Shown here: positions 35,925 to 48,234 of the stretch, one piece after another
Position numbering within the stretch: position 1 is the stretch's first letter
Layout of the letters: each line of letters starts with the position of its first letter
DNA from: Rhizophagus irregularis
Lineage: Eukaryota > Glomeromycota > Glomeromycetes > Glomerales > Glomeraceae
Direction: 5' to 3'
Assembly: GCF_026210795.1 (NCBI RefSeq)
Contig: NC_089440.1
Location: forward strand, 3,906,001-3,970,000
Length of the DNA stretch: 64,000 nucleotides
Program-made: the position numbers and the translations under genes
Notes under the pieces: model-generated
Databases searched by the model: none
What the model saw: the letters and a program-made list of their open reading frames with translations, nothing else
Told to the model about the DNA's origin: nothing

Positions 35925-38900
35925 TTATGTTGATGTAGGTTTTGCTTTATCTGATCCATCATCGACATTAATGTCATCAGCGTCGTTATCAACATTTGAT
36001 TGTTTTTCTGTAATGGTGCCAAGATTTTGTTGATTTAAACTAAGAGAACTTATTTTCTTTTTTAAATTATTATTATCTAGAGAATTATCATCAACTGTCG
36101 AAGCATTAGTTGCCGTTGATCGAGTTGATCGAGTACGATTAATAGTACTACTTCTACCACTACCACTACTAGTATATGGCGTATTACTATCATCTTGATC
36201 TATTAAAATTTCCTCTCTTATGTTCTCACATTCTTCTTTATCATTATGAGTATTACAAATTATTCCAACATTAGATAATCTTTTATCTTGATTATTAGTT
36301 AATCTATCAGGAATATTTTTACTGACTGATACAATACTATCCCCAACCAATTTACCATGAGATAAATTTTTGATTTTTGCTGATAAAGCGTTTTGATCTA
36401 CGGGTTCTTTTAATAAAACTATTGGTTCGCCCGTTCTTTCATCTCTACCAAAGTAATTACCCTCATTTAATGCCATAATACGTTCTGCTAAATCTGATTG
36501 AGAATTATTATTGCTTTTATTGTTGTTATTATCACTACTAGAAAATAATCTTAACGCTTCAGGAAAATAACTAGCATATTGACTACTAATACTATTACTA
36601 CTATTCCTTTTACTATCAACAGTATATTGCCCACTACCAAAGAAACTTCTTTTAGGTTTTTTCCTAAGAAAATCTTCAGGTATAGGAGTAAGTATTGGTG
36701 ATGAATCTGGATAAGAATAATTATCTTTATCATGTATTTTACTTTCACGAGTCGTTACTACTGAACGATCAGATTTTATCCCGTATGGTTTTTTCGGAGT
36801 ATTTGATTTACGATATTTTTGATAATAAATTATTGAAAAAATTGATTTTGTTAATAATACTAATATACATGAAGATAATGTTAATATAGGTATTATATCT
36901 GGAAATATCGTATACACTTGATAAATAATCTAATAATATTTTTAAAAGATTTTTTGATTAATAATTATCGAAGAATTAAAATATATATATAAAAAAAAAC
37001 AATTTTTCTTACTAGGACTATTAATTGAGAAAGATCTTCAATGAGAATAGTAACAATATTTATGATGAATATTTGATATATCGTCTTTTCAGTTAAAGGA
37101 GCACTTAAATTCATTGAATTAAAACTTTTTGATGTCAAGCAATTTAATGATTCTAAATCGGTACCAGCAAGTAAAGTGAATAATAAGGCTGTTTTCGAAT
37201 TATTTATCCACCATTTTGCAAATTTATTATTATCCTTAATTTCTTTACTTATTATTATATAAGTAAACATTAAATTTAATGCTATTGGTATCGTTAACAA
37301 TAGGATACTATTATTAAAATAAAAAAAAAAAAGTTAGTGAATAACATAATAAAGTTCATGCGCATGATATGACCATCTCTATATGTAATATGATAAATTA
37401 AGAATATATCCAAATGTTCATACCTTGTTATATATAACCATGATAAATCACGTCCATGAATTGATACGAATAAAATATCTAACACGAAATCTAACATAAT
37501 AAATGTAAACGTGAATATTACTTCATTATTTCCCTACAATAACGATTTAAAAAAAAAATGATCAATATAATTAAAATTATATCATACATGAAAAATAATC
37601 GTAAAAAATAGGTTAAATGTTACCTTATTGTTACTTTTACGTGCAAAGAAATATAGTATCGTTAATATCACAAATCCAATACCCGCTCCTATTAATATAT
37701 ATCCGTACCTAATCCATAAATCCACTAAACGTGATGTAAAAAAAATTAGAATAAAATTATGACGTCAAAAAAAAAAAATAATGGCACTACTTACGTAAAG
37801 ATTTTGCACCGTAAGACGCGTCAAGTAAAGATGTTGTACTTGTTGTCGACATAGCATTATAATCTTTATTTTTAATTAACAAATCTAAATCTTTAACAAT
37901 TTGTGATGAACTAATATTATCAACGTCCACTTCATTCCTTCCTTCTTTTTTAATAGATATTCGAAGTAATACTTGGGAGGCTGAATCTTTGTCAAATTGA
38001 TAACGACTTTTGATTGATAAATAAGCTACATTACATGGAATTATGAGTGATAAATTTGAAACAAGATCTTTGGAAAATTGATCTTTTTCATTTTGTGATA
38101 AAGAAGTGTAATATGAGGATCCTGCTGGTGTCAATCTTAATATTGCACTTGTTGAACCTAAAAATGATTCAGCCAAATAAGATTTATCTTCCGAATTATT
38201 ATCTATTAAAAAAAAAAAATTATTTTAATTAGTTAAATTATTTCATCATTTTTTCATTTCCTTTCACTCTTTTCCTTTTACATACCAGTAGAAAGATTCC
38301 AAATTCCTTTTTTAATACCTAATAATTCTTGATCAACTCTTGCATCTTTAACGAAACCATTATCAACTAATACATAATATGACGTATCCTTTCTATTAAA
38401 AGTTGTTTCAAATATATCAACTTCCACCGTATTATTATCAATTAAATTAATAAAATTTCCATTATTTTTATTAACATTTTGTCTAATAATATTATTATTA
38501 AGATCAATTATAGATAAATTCCCATTTGATAATTGTATAAAATTTTTAAACTTAATTTTTAATTTTTTAGTTGACATTAAAGGTATTATTGAATTAATTG
38601 ATGGTATAGTTGAATCTATATAAGCATTATCATAAATACCAGGTTTACCAAGATCTGATAATAATGATGAAGAAGTAATAAATGTCCAACTTTCATTATT
38701 ATTATTATTTAAATTTGTTGTTGATGTTGTTGATTTTGACATAATCCAAATAGTATTATTAGGAAATATTCCAACATTTTTCGTTAAATTTAATGATGGA
38801 TTATTTGTTGATATATCCCAAGTAGTATTATATATACCTTTATCATTATATATTATACCATTAATATTCTTATTTAAATTATTTTCTGTTAATATACATA

Positions 38901-40097
38901 ATCCACCATAATGTAATTGTAATATATTCCAAATTATTGTTCCAGTTATTAATTCATTATTCATGACTAATCTTGTCGTACTTGATACTGAACCAGAAGA
39001 AAAAAATTCTACATCTATAATATTAGTTTGACCATCCATTCCAATATAATATATCACACAATTATAACCAAAAGAATTATAAGCTATATTACATTTAAAT
39101 ATATTTAATTGTTGTATATTATTTGAAATTTGTGAATAAATTTGAAATGGTCCTTTAATATCATCTTCTAAAGGTTCAGAAGGGATGAATAAAACGTAAA
39201 TTTTCATTTGTATATCTTGAAATCGTATTGTAGAAATTCCATATCCTCCATTTTCTGTCGCAAAAATTTGAGTAAAAGTTGAAGTAAAATTATTTATATT
39301 ATTAATTGTTCCAGATGATAATGAATTGAATGATCCTGATGAGTCACTACGAAAGAAAGAAAAGAAAGGTGAATATTTATTTAAAAAAAAAAAGAAAATA
39401 CGTTTGTTTACTTACGGAGCGCTTAATTTTCGCCATTTCAATTGATTTGATTCTTGTATGTAACATAACCACAAGAAACCTGTGTTGGCGCTTTGTACGA
39501 CATTAACGTCAGTACAAGAATCTCCTAGAGAATTATTACTAATATAAAAATGTAAAAATTTTAATATATAATAAACTTTTAAAAAGAAAATGAAATAAAG
39601 GTTTCTTACTTTAAGATGTTACCATTCCAATTAATTACCATTCCACATAAATTAAAATTCGAAAAATCACAATAATATGTAACAAATATATAACCGGAAG
39701 ATATTGGGTGAATTTTTACAAAATCAATCGTTGATGAACTTGATATGGAATTATCATTACAAAAATTTTCTAAAGGAATTTGAGGGACGTCAATGTTTAA
39801 ATCTTTAACTGATCCATCCGAAAGAATCAATTTTAAAAATAATTTTGGTTCATTACAATTTGTTGTCGTCGTCGTCGTCGTCGTCGTTGTCGTCGTCGTT
39901 GGTGAAGAAGAAAGAGAAGATGGATATGATAATCTTAATAATAATGTACCGTCACGATAACTCGTTTGTGAAATTAATTGAAAATAATTTGGTGTGTTGA
40001 TAGTTAAGGATTGTGTGGTTACTGCGGATATTTTATGTAATACTAATAATAGAAGTAACAGTATTCTTGCTAATCCAATTTTGTATTGTCCTTTCAT
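35925..40097 (-). CDS. large multi-pass membrane protein (1196 aa, eight exons), hypothetical
   Basis: Exons on the minus strand: 40097-39610, 39538-39416, 39346-38286, 38202-37795, 37724-37624, 37533-37424, 37307-37013 and 36929-35925. All are GT...AG and close to 1197 codons with stop. The N-terminus is a signal peptide (LARILLLLLLVLHKISA). A Ser/Thr/Asn-rich extracellular domain of about 780 residues follows, including a poly-Thr run from a CGT/GTC microsatellite (about 39865-39900). The C-terminal part has about five or six membrane helices, such as YILIGAGIGFVILTILYFFA, TFTFIMLDFVLDILF, LLLTIPIALNLMFTYIII, FIINIVTILIEDLSQLIVLI and IIPILTLSSCILVLL. The last exon encodes a Ser/Asn-rich cytoplasmic tail of about 300 residues. 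I recognise the helix pattern from a widespread uncharacterised fungal family. The architecture suggests a surface sensor or adhesin-like protein; this is inference. Confidence 0.88.
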
Positions 40098-43000
40098 TAT
40101 TTTTTTAAAATATAAAAAAAATATATATATATATAAGCTTTCAAATATTTTTTTTTTTTTTTTTCAAATCGGTCAAAAGTATAACGTTAAACGATATTAT
40201 AATTTTTTATTAAATGAAATAAAGAGAAAGAAGAAGGAAAAAAAGAAGGGAATATTATGACAAAACGATTCAGGTTCTATTTAACATTTTTTTTTTTTCA
40301 GTATATACAGTATATATATATATATTATATTATATTATATTATACAATTTAAAAAAAATAAATAAATAAAATAAATAAAATAAAATAAAAGTATATATAT
40401 TTATTATTTTAAATAACAACAAATATATATATATATACACATATGTATGTATTTCGAAGGGAACAAAAAAAAAAAAAAAATTTTTTTTTTTGTTTTTTTT
40501 TAATATATGCGTTGTATATATAAATGTAAAATACCGGACGGCACGGAAAAGTGAGATTGTTGTTTCGGGCCGCCGATTTTTTCGTGGTACAAAAAAAAGT
40601 TGACCATTTCAAAACTGGCAATACTGTCAAGTGTACATATTATATTATTTCAAGTTGATTTCAAAATCTTTTTTATCGTTAAATAAATATCCGAATAAAA
40701 AAAAAAATCATTATTTATTGACGTTATGTATCCAAGTGTGATAATGTACAGAAATTATCTGATTGAATGCAGTTATACTAAGATGGGATGTTTATTATGT
40801 TTATTTTGGTTATAAGAGGGTTGGTTATTTTTATAAAAAAGTTTTTTATATAAAAAATCCATATTTGATAAATGTATTGTCGTATTTGTCACACCAATGC
40901 ATATACTGTAAATAATTATACAATACAAGGGGGGCATACAGTTATAAACCGAATGCAAAGGTGATAATTTGAATTTTTCGATTATCAGATTTGGCGTTCA
41001 ATAAGGAAAAAGGGAATGAGCACGAACAAAACCATTTTATTAAACTTTAATAAAATCAAAATGAAGGAAAAGAATAATGAAACAATAAGATCATAATAAG
41101 ACCATTATAAAAGGTAAAATTACTTCTGATTAAAGAGTCAAGAGCATATGATGATATATGATGCCATTAAATTTTTTTTTACAATAAACAATGAACCGGA
41201 ACTTTATTTTGTTATACTTTCCCTTCTCCATTTATGCAAAAAAAATTTAAAAAGAAAATTTTTTTGGGCAACAATCGATTTTTTTTGATTTTTTGATTTT
41301 TTTATGGTTTACAATTTTCTTTTTATGGTTTCAGATTGATTGTGATATATAAAAATGTACATGTATATTTTGGCGCGGTTTTTTGAATTTTGGCTGCAAA
41401 GTAAAGAATAAACAAAAAAAAAAAATAAATAAATAAAATTTATTTATAATAACATTTTTGTTTATTTATAGCTTGATACTATTTTTTTTTTGTTAATAAT
41501 ATTCTATAATTAACCACGCTCCAAAGAAAAAAAATCTCACTAATTTTTTTAAAGAAAAAAAGAATGAAATTAATAATTTAAAATTTAATTAATTTATTAC
41601 TGATTATGGAATATAAGAAACAATGAAAATCTTATGGGAAATAAAAAAAAAACAATCATTTTAAAATCAGGTTGATTGACAAAGTAAAAAATGATCAGTT
41701 ATTCCAATTTACGAAAAGTTCGAAAAGTTTTTTATAAAAGTTTTAAATATTTTGTAATAAGAATTTTTTTTTTTCTAAAACGCAAATTTTATCCTGGTTG
41801 CATAAAATATGATGTATTTTGCATAACATATTATTGAAATATCGGTAAACGGAATATATAATGAACCTTAAATTGGATTTCTTTGTGTTCCATTAATTTT
41901 TAATTGGGTTAAAACTCCGCTTAAATTGGTTTAAGATAAAATTTCATGATTGGAAAAGAATTTGGTTCGATAATTAGGTTTTGTTTCGGTTTTTTAAAAC
42001 AAGTTTCAGATGAGAACAAAGTCATCTATTTTTTTTCTTTCTTTTCTTTTTTGTTTTATTTAAATTTTCCTATTAAAGTAATGTACCGATAATAGCGAGC
42101 AGTAATATCCTTTCGTAATGATGATTTTTTTTTTTCAAAAAGCTAATAATATTTCTTTAATGTTTTTTAATTGGTTAAATAAAATTAAAAATGGAATCTA
42201 AGATTATTTTTATCTGAATCTAATTTTTTTTTTAAAAAAATAAAAAGTGTATATATATATATATATTATTTGTATGTATATAATTTTTTATTGATAAACG
42301 AATATTTAATAACAACGTTTCACACGAAGAAACCAATAAAATACCGAATTCAAATAGAACGATCTTTTCTAAAATTAGTCAATACATAGAATTATAATGA
42401 AACTTCCATAAAATATTTATATTAATCTCGTGCTATGAATGTTTGTTTATTGAATGTCATTGTAATGCATTTTTCACGCAGCATGATATAATCGCGTCTC
42501 TTTTTTTTCCTATTAACGAACTTATTGCTTTACATTACATACAGAATTAAATAATAGGATAGTTTTATTTAATGTACTGTATATATTACTATACTGTATA
42601 GTGTATATACCTCGATTATAACTAAAGTTTTATTTCTTGTGTTTGGGGATTGTAAATCAATTTTTAATTTTTTTTTTTTTAACTGAATATAGTAAAAACA
42701 AATATGTATTTACATATAAATAAATGATGTGATTGATTTAAAACATCACTTTTTTCGGTTGAATAATGAAATCGAGATTTTAAACTTGATTTTCATATTT
42801 TCATTCAATCAACTGATCGTATCAATCGATTGAATAGATTTGATGGCTTTTATTTCCATGTGAAAATAGACATAAAAAATTATATATAATAGGAAATATA
42901 ATGATCGGAGTTATTGCGTTTATTTATATATATATACTTTATATATAGAATGTTTTTTCGATTAAATGAAATCATCGAATGTTCTAAAGTTCTTGAATCA

Positions 43001-43519
43001 CGTGAATTATTTTATTTATCTGTTATTCCCCAAAAATCATCGTGATTGATTTATACTATATTAAGTATAGAAAATTTGAGAATTTAAATAGATATCGCAA
43101 CAAAAAAAAAAAATTAATACTAAATTTTAAATTTGGTTAAAAAATATATTTTTATTTATATAACAAATAATTTCGTCTCAAATAATAAAGAATAAAATAG
43201 TATGATATGATCGTATATTTTATCCTATATTTTAAATTTCATTTTATAAAGTCATGTGATTTACAACTTCGTTCGTTATAATGTATAATATTTTTTTTTT
43301 TAAATTTTTATATTTTAAAGTATTTTGTAAGGAATATAATAATAAAATATTGAGAATCCAAAAAAATTTATAAAAAATGAAGTAGTTTATATAAAATAAA
43401 AATTTGAAAATATACTAATTTAAAAATCCAAGTAAGTGAATTTGGTAAGAAATTGTTTTTATGTATATGAAAATATGAAATTACGTTAATTAACTTAATT
43501 ATTTTTTATTTCTTATTTT
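40098..43519. other. long A+T-rich intergenic region
   Basis: Many simple repeats: TA runs and ATATT units near 40310-40345, AAATA units near 40360-40395, and A and T homopolymers. From about 42440 to 43330 the sequence is related to DNA flanking kinase C (about 53150-53350 and 55990-56400), including CAACTGATCG and GTCATGTGATTTACAA words. No gene is supported. Confidence 0.45.
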
Positions 43520-43708
43520 TTTGAATAGTTCTCAATCAGAATAATCAGTATGGCAACCCAGACATTCAGAAACTATTAATAAATGATATAATCTTTGATA
43601 ACGCGAGTATATACAGTACTTACTTGAAGTTGATGAACGAGTTCTATTAAAAATAAATAAACTTATAAAATATATAATTTTTTAAATGTATTAGTTAATG
43701 GTTACAGT

Positions 43709-43862
43709 ACGTTTCTCCAAAGTATATTTCACTGAAGCCCATTTCACCGAGGCCGTTTCGTCGAATGGAAGTTTCGCCGAAAGAATATTTCGTCGAATGG
43801 ACGTTTCGTCGAATAGGCATTTCGCCGAATCCTCATTTCGTCGAAAGACATTTCGCCGATAA
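43709..43862 (+). repeat. 15-16 bp minisatellite of TTTCGTCGAA units
   Basis: About ten units, such as TTTCGTCGAATGGAAG, TTTCGCCGAAAGAATA and TTTCGTCGAATGGACG, more degenerate toward the left end. A degenerate reverse-complement set follows at 44037-44095, so the pair may form the arms of a foldback element of about 390 bp. Confidence 0.85.
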
Positions 43863-44036
43863 TGTTAGTGATTAACATAATTCCTTAATCATTAACAATT
43901 CGATAAAAATGTTTCGGAAAATTGTTAAGTACGACGAAATTGTTAAATAAAATTAATTTTCCTTTAATAAAATAAACGTGTAAATAATTTGTTTGTCATA
44001 AAAAAAAAGAAAAGGAAAATTGAAAAATTCCATATC

Positions 44037-44095
44037 TTCGGCGAAATGCCTTTAGGTAAAATGACCATACGGGAAAATGGTTTCAGCGAAATGGC
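44037..44095 (-). repeat. inverted partner of the TTTCGTCGAA minisatellite
   Basis: TTCGGCGAAATGCC, AGGTAAAATGACC, CGGGAAAATGG and CAGCGAAATGGC are reverse-complement forms of the units at 43709-43862. Kinase pseudogene sequence resumes immediately afterwards. Confidence 0.6.
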
Positions 44096-44960
44096 ACTAT
44101 TTTGGCATATCTTCAGAAATTTATGGTCCAAGTCCTTTACATATTTCAAACATCCAAAATATGATCATGAGAAATATCATTATAGTTCGTTAATCATTAT
44201 ACCAAATGTGCAAATTTCTTATATTGATCCTGAGTTATACTATAACATACGACGGTATATTAAACAAAAAAAAAGGACCCGAAATATAATATATAAAGGA
44301 GAAATTTATTAACAAATATGTATCAATACATAAATATAAATTAAAAGCAATATTATTTTAATTGCCTCATTCAAAAAATTATCACTTTATTAAATGAATT
44401 ATCTAAACTTCTTAAGTCAACTTTTATATTTAAAATTCGGTCTCACTCTTGACCTCTGATAATATAGGTAACATTTTTAAATTTTTCAAAAAGTAAAAAG
44501 TATCCATTCAAGGCATTTATAACAATAAGTTGTGATTGTTGTATCAACATTTTTATTTTCATTAGTCCAATTCTTAAAATTTCCTTAAAACTTTTAGCAT
44601 TACAAGGTTGACACCAACATTACCTAGTTTACTACATTCTCCACATATTCCTATTCAAGAAGTGAATAATAATTACATTATTTTAATTTTAATAATAATT
44701 TTATATTATTGAACATTATTTATTTATTTATGTACTTGATTCGGTTTTTTCCATAAATTTTTAGCGTCAGGTTTAAAATTATTTTCTATTGTAATGTATG
44801 TTTTCAAAAATGATGGGAAGTTTATTTGTGATTGTATATTTTCGAATTTCGAATAATCAATATTCGTCCTGTTTTCACCTTTTTTTGTCCAGTTATCGTC
44901 CTGGTTTTCGGGTTTCTTTTCAAATATAACTGCATATACCATTTTGAAAATACAGGTCAT

Positions 44961-45650
44961 AAATTGACATTTTTCAAATCACAGACCAATAAGTTGAGTC
45001 AAAAATCGCAGATCATAAGATCAGGGTCATATAAAATCGTCAGGTTATAATTGAAAATCGTTCAGATCATAAAACTCCAATAATCATCAAATAATGCAAT
45101 TCCAATTATAGGTAATGTAAAGTTTATGTAAAAAATCAAGAATACGAGAATGCGCCAAGGCCTGATGGTCTTTTTTATAGTTTTAGTAAAAGTGCAAAAC
45201 TATTTATAGCTCGCAACAATAAACAAATAAAACAAATAAATTATAGCTAAAATAATGAACTATAATGTCTGTTCATATATGTATTATCAATTGATCTACA
45301 GTATAACCTTTACGAAGACAAGTAGAATCGGATATTCAACTTATGTTCCCGATTCGTATGAATCAGAATATTTTTGTCATAAAACCAGAACGTTTAACAG
45401 TGGTGACCCCTGAATTAAATAACAAAACGTTTCTGAAGATTAGAAATAACCAAGATTTGATCAAACTGAAGTATTTCTCAGGTTGCATCCTTGATTTGTG
45501 TATTAAAAAATGACGGAACATTATTTAAGCCCTTCCTGAATTTATTTTCTTATTATCACATTATAATTTTTAATTCATAGTTATAAACATATTTAAAAAT
45601 CGTTAGTATTTGTTGCTGACTTAGCCAAGTCTTTTAAAAACTTGTTGTCA
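44961..45650. other. intergenic, no gene recognised
   Basis: A+T-rich; no supported frame. It ends in an inverted repeat CCTGATCA...TGATCAGG (45649-45688) that borders the purine satellite. Confidence 0.4.
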
Positions 45651-45686
45651 CCTGATCACCACGTTGAGGTGCAGCAACATTGATCA

Positions 45687-46624
45687 GGGGGGAAGAAGGG
45701 AAAGGGAAAACGAAGGGGAAAGGGAAAACGAAGGGGAAGGGGAACACAAAAGGGAAAGGGAATGCGAAAGGAAAGGGGAAAACGAAGGGGAAGGGGAAAT
45801 AAAGGGAAAGGGGAAACGAAGGGGGAAACGAAGGGGAAAGGGAAAACGAAGGGGAAAGGGAAAACGAAGGGGAAAGGGAAACGAAGGGGAAAGGGGAAAA
45901 CGAAGGGGAAAGGGGAAAACGAAGGGGAAAGGGGAAAACGAAGGGGAAAGGGGAAAACGAAGGGGAAAGGGGAAAACGAAGGGGAAAGGGGAAAACGAAG
46001 GGGAAAGGGGAAAACGAAGGGGAAAGGGGAAAACGAAGGGGAAAGGGGAAAACGAAGGGGAAAAGGGGAAAACGAAGGGAAAGGGGAAACGAAGGGGGAA
46101 ACGAAGGGGAAAGGGAAAACGAAGGGGAAAGGGGAAAACGAAGGGGAAAGGGGAAACGAAGGGGAAACGAAGGGGAAAGGGAAACGAAGGGGAAAGGGAA
46201 AACGAAGGAGAAAGGGGAAAACGAAGGGAAAGGGGAAAACGAAGGAAAAGGGGAAAACGAAGGGAAAGGGGAAAACGAAGGGAAAGGGGAAACGAAGGGG
46301 GAAACGAAGGGGAAAGGGAAAACGAAGGGGAAAGGGAAACGAAGGGGAAAGGGAAACGAAGGGGAAAGGGAAACGAAGGGGAAAGGGAAACGAAGGAAAA
46401 GGAAACGAAGGGAAAAGGGGAAAACGAAGGGAAAGGGGAAAACGAAGGGGAAGGGAAAACGAAGGGGAAGGGGAAAACGAAGGGGAAGGGGAAAACGAAG
46501 GGGAAGGGGAAAACGAAGGGGAAGGGAAAGGAAACACGAAGGGGAAATGGAAAACGAAAGGGAAGGGGAAACGAACAGGAAAGGGGAAAGGGGAAACGAA
46601 AAATGAAGGGAAAAGGGAAAGAGA
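45687..46624 (+). repeat. polypurine satellite (G/A only apart from CGAA spacers)
   Basis: About 940 bp of the plus strand made almost entirely of G and A, in 17-19 bp units such as AAAACGAAGGGGAAAGGGG. The most regular part is about 45885-46075. Variants drop or add single A or G residues. Long frames exist in both directions (Lys/Gly/Arg/Glu repeats on plus, Phe/Pro/Ser repeats on minus), but these follow from the absence of stop codons in the repeat and are not genes. The strong strand asymmetry and G runs could allow triplex or G-quadruplex structure. Confidence 0.95.
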
Positions 46625-46732
46625 CACAACCCACACTCCCACCTACATACCTAAAAGAAGATGTAAAAAAGGAACCGAAAAGAAGACCTAATAAAAAGAA
46701 GACCTAAAGAGAAGAAGTCCTATCGGGTGAAG

Positions 46733-46820
46733 ATACCATGTTCAAGATTATTTAATTGAAGGCCCAAGAGAAGAGAAAGCAAACTCCAGAGAGACGCCTA
46801 AAAAAAAGAGTTCGTTAAAC
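46733..46820 (+). pseudogene. fragment of a BTB-type gene
   Basis: The sequence ATACCATGTTCAAGATTA and its continuation read HVQDYLIEG, matching the relic at 29214-29440 (NHVQDYLIKK). Nothing else of the domain is present here. Confidence 0.35.
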
Positions 46821-48234
46821 TAAGGTATTGGAGACATATTTATATTATTTATGTTATATATTCATAAATAATTACTTGTATGAGTAACTTTATTCGTTAG
46901 TAATATATTATATCAAATGAGTAATATAGATTTATATTTATTACTCAGATCTAGTGATTATCAAAAATATTTCAACAACGTTGATTTTTTTGCTTAATTT
47001 CTGTATAAAAAAAATATAAAGAATTTGAGATTTTAGTGCATTAGATTTTAATAGGCTTTAACGTTCTCAATCAGTAAAACAATATAATATTACTAATATT
47101 ACAATTAATAGCGGCTATAATACTGTATGTATTGTCACACGATACAAGCCGTCAAATCATGTGCACGTAAAGTAAGATGAGCTGGAAATTTTTTAACTAA
47201 TTAGTAATAATCATATTTGATTATGTCACGATTTTTTATACTTTGGCCTATCACTAACTTACGTAACTTTATTGTCGCATACTTTTTTTTCTAATCAATA
47301 TTAGACCTGAATTTTACTAATATACACCTCTTCAAGAACTAAATATGAATGAATAAACCTTAAAAAAATATTTTGAAACTTTATGATATTTAAGATAATA
47401 TGATTTTGATATTATGGAAAGGTAAAATTATATTACGCGAGACACTATGGGAAATATTTAGTTATAATATTAGTTATGACTCATAAGTTAATGAGTCATA
47501 ACTAATTAATTTCGTTGGAAAAACTACTCATACCTCAAAAAAAGTAAGATTTTTTTTTTCTTACAATACATTTTACTCTTTTCTACACTTTATAACACAA
47601 TTTTTTTTTTTTTACAATATGATAATTTTTCTAAACTTTATAACGAATTTTCTACACGGTACAACAATATTTCACTCTTTTCTACATTTTTTTTTACATT
47701 TTCACATTTTCTAAACTTTATAACAAATTCTCTACGCGTTTCATTTTTTTTTTTTTTTGAAACTCTCACCAATAAGTCTTTCAGGGCAGCATGACATTCC
47801 TTTCTCACGCTAATGTCCAGTATTATCCCTCATATTAATCCTTCTAATAACTATGCAACTAAGCATCACTCCCAATATACATTTGTGGTAAGGTGACAAA
47901 GGAAAAAATATTCTGCTGATAATAGTTTTAACATTTTTCGTATTAGATATCTAATAATATTTATATTATTTACTTTACAACAGAGAGACTTCAAGCTATT
48001 AGAAGATGCTATCTGAAGAAGCCTAACAAACAAAGATGTCACGTATGCCTAAGAAAGGGACAAAGTGACGTTCGTGACCAAAATTTCTGCTGATATTTTC
48101 AGCAAAGCTAATAGTAAATATTTAATCATTTTTTTTATTATAGAGTGATAGGATAAAATGAAGATGAAGGTGCACATAAAACACTCCACATATTATTTGT
48201 GCAGTTTTCAGTTGTTTTATAAACTTATTTCTTA
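46821..48234. other. intergenic with degenerate local repeats
   Basis: Between 47560 and 47745, words such as TCTAAACTTTATAAC and TTTTCTACA repeat irregularly. At about 47830-47880 a diverged match to 29214-29275 occurs. No gene is supported. Confidence 0.4.

Larger units (their letters stand above)
43520..44960 (-). pseudogene. kinase pseudogene D
   Basis: Read on the minus strand, all parts of the kinase A/B/C gene are present in order but decayed. Exon 1 retains ITIENNFKPDAKNLWKKPNQ near 44725-44790. The CxxC region is near 44600-44650, and the PFEKFENVTYI equivalent and LDNSSN-like region near 44370-44500. The ICYGITQDP equivalent is near 44220-44260, FGIMINE and YNDISHDH at 44145-44195 with an internal deletion, KGLGP..ISED at 44105-44140, and tail exons 4-5 at 43545-43660. 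The C-terminal lobe is interrupted by the minisatellite element at 43709-44095. The plus-strand 107-codon frame at 43989-44312 and the 78-codon minus frame at 44724-44960 are parts or shadows of this structure. Confidence 0.8.

Noticed and set aside
45634-46707. Five long overlapping ORFs (309-347 codons) on both strands
   Set aside because: They exist because the G/A satellite contains no stop codons in most frames; the products are pure repeats and there is no start or splice context.
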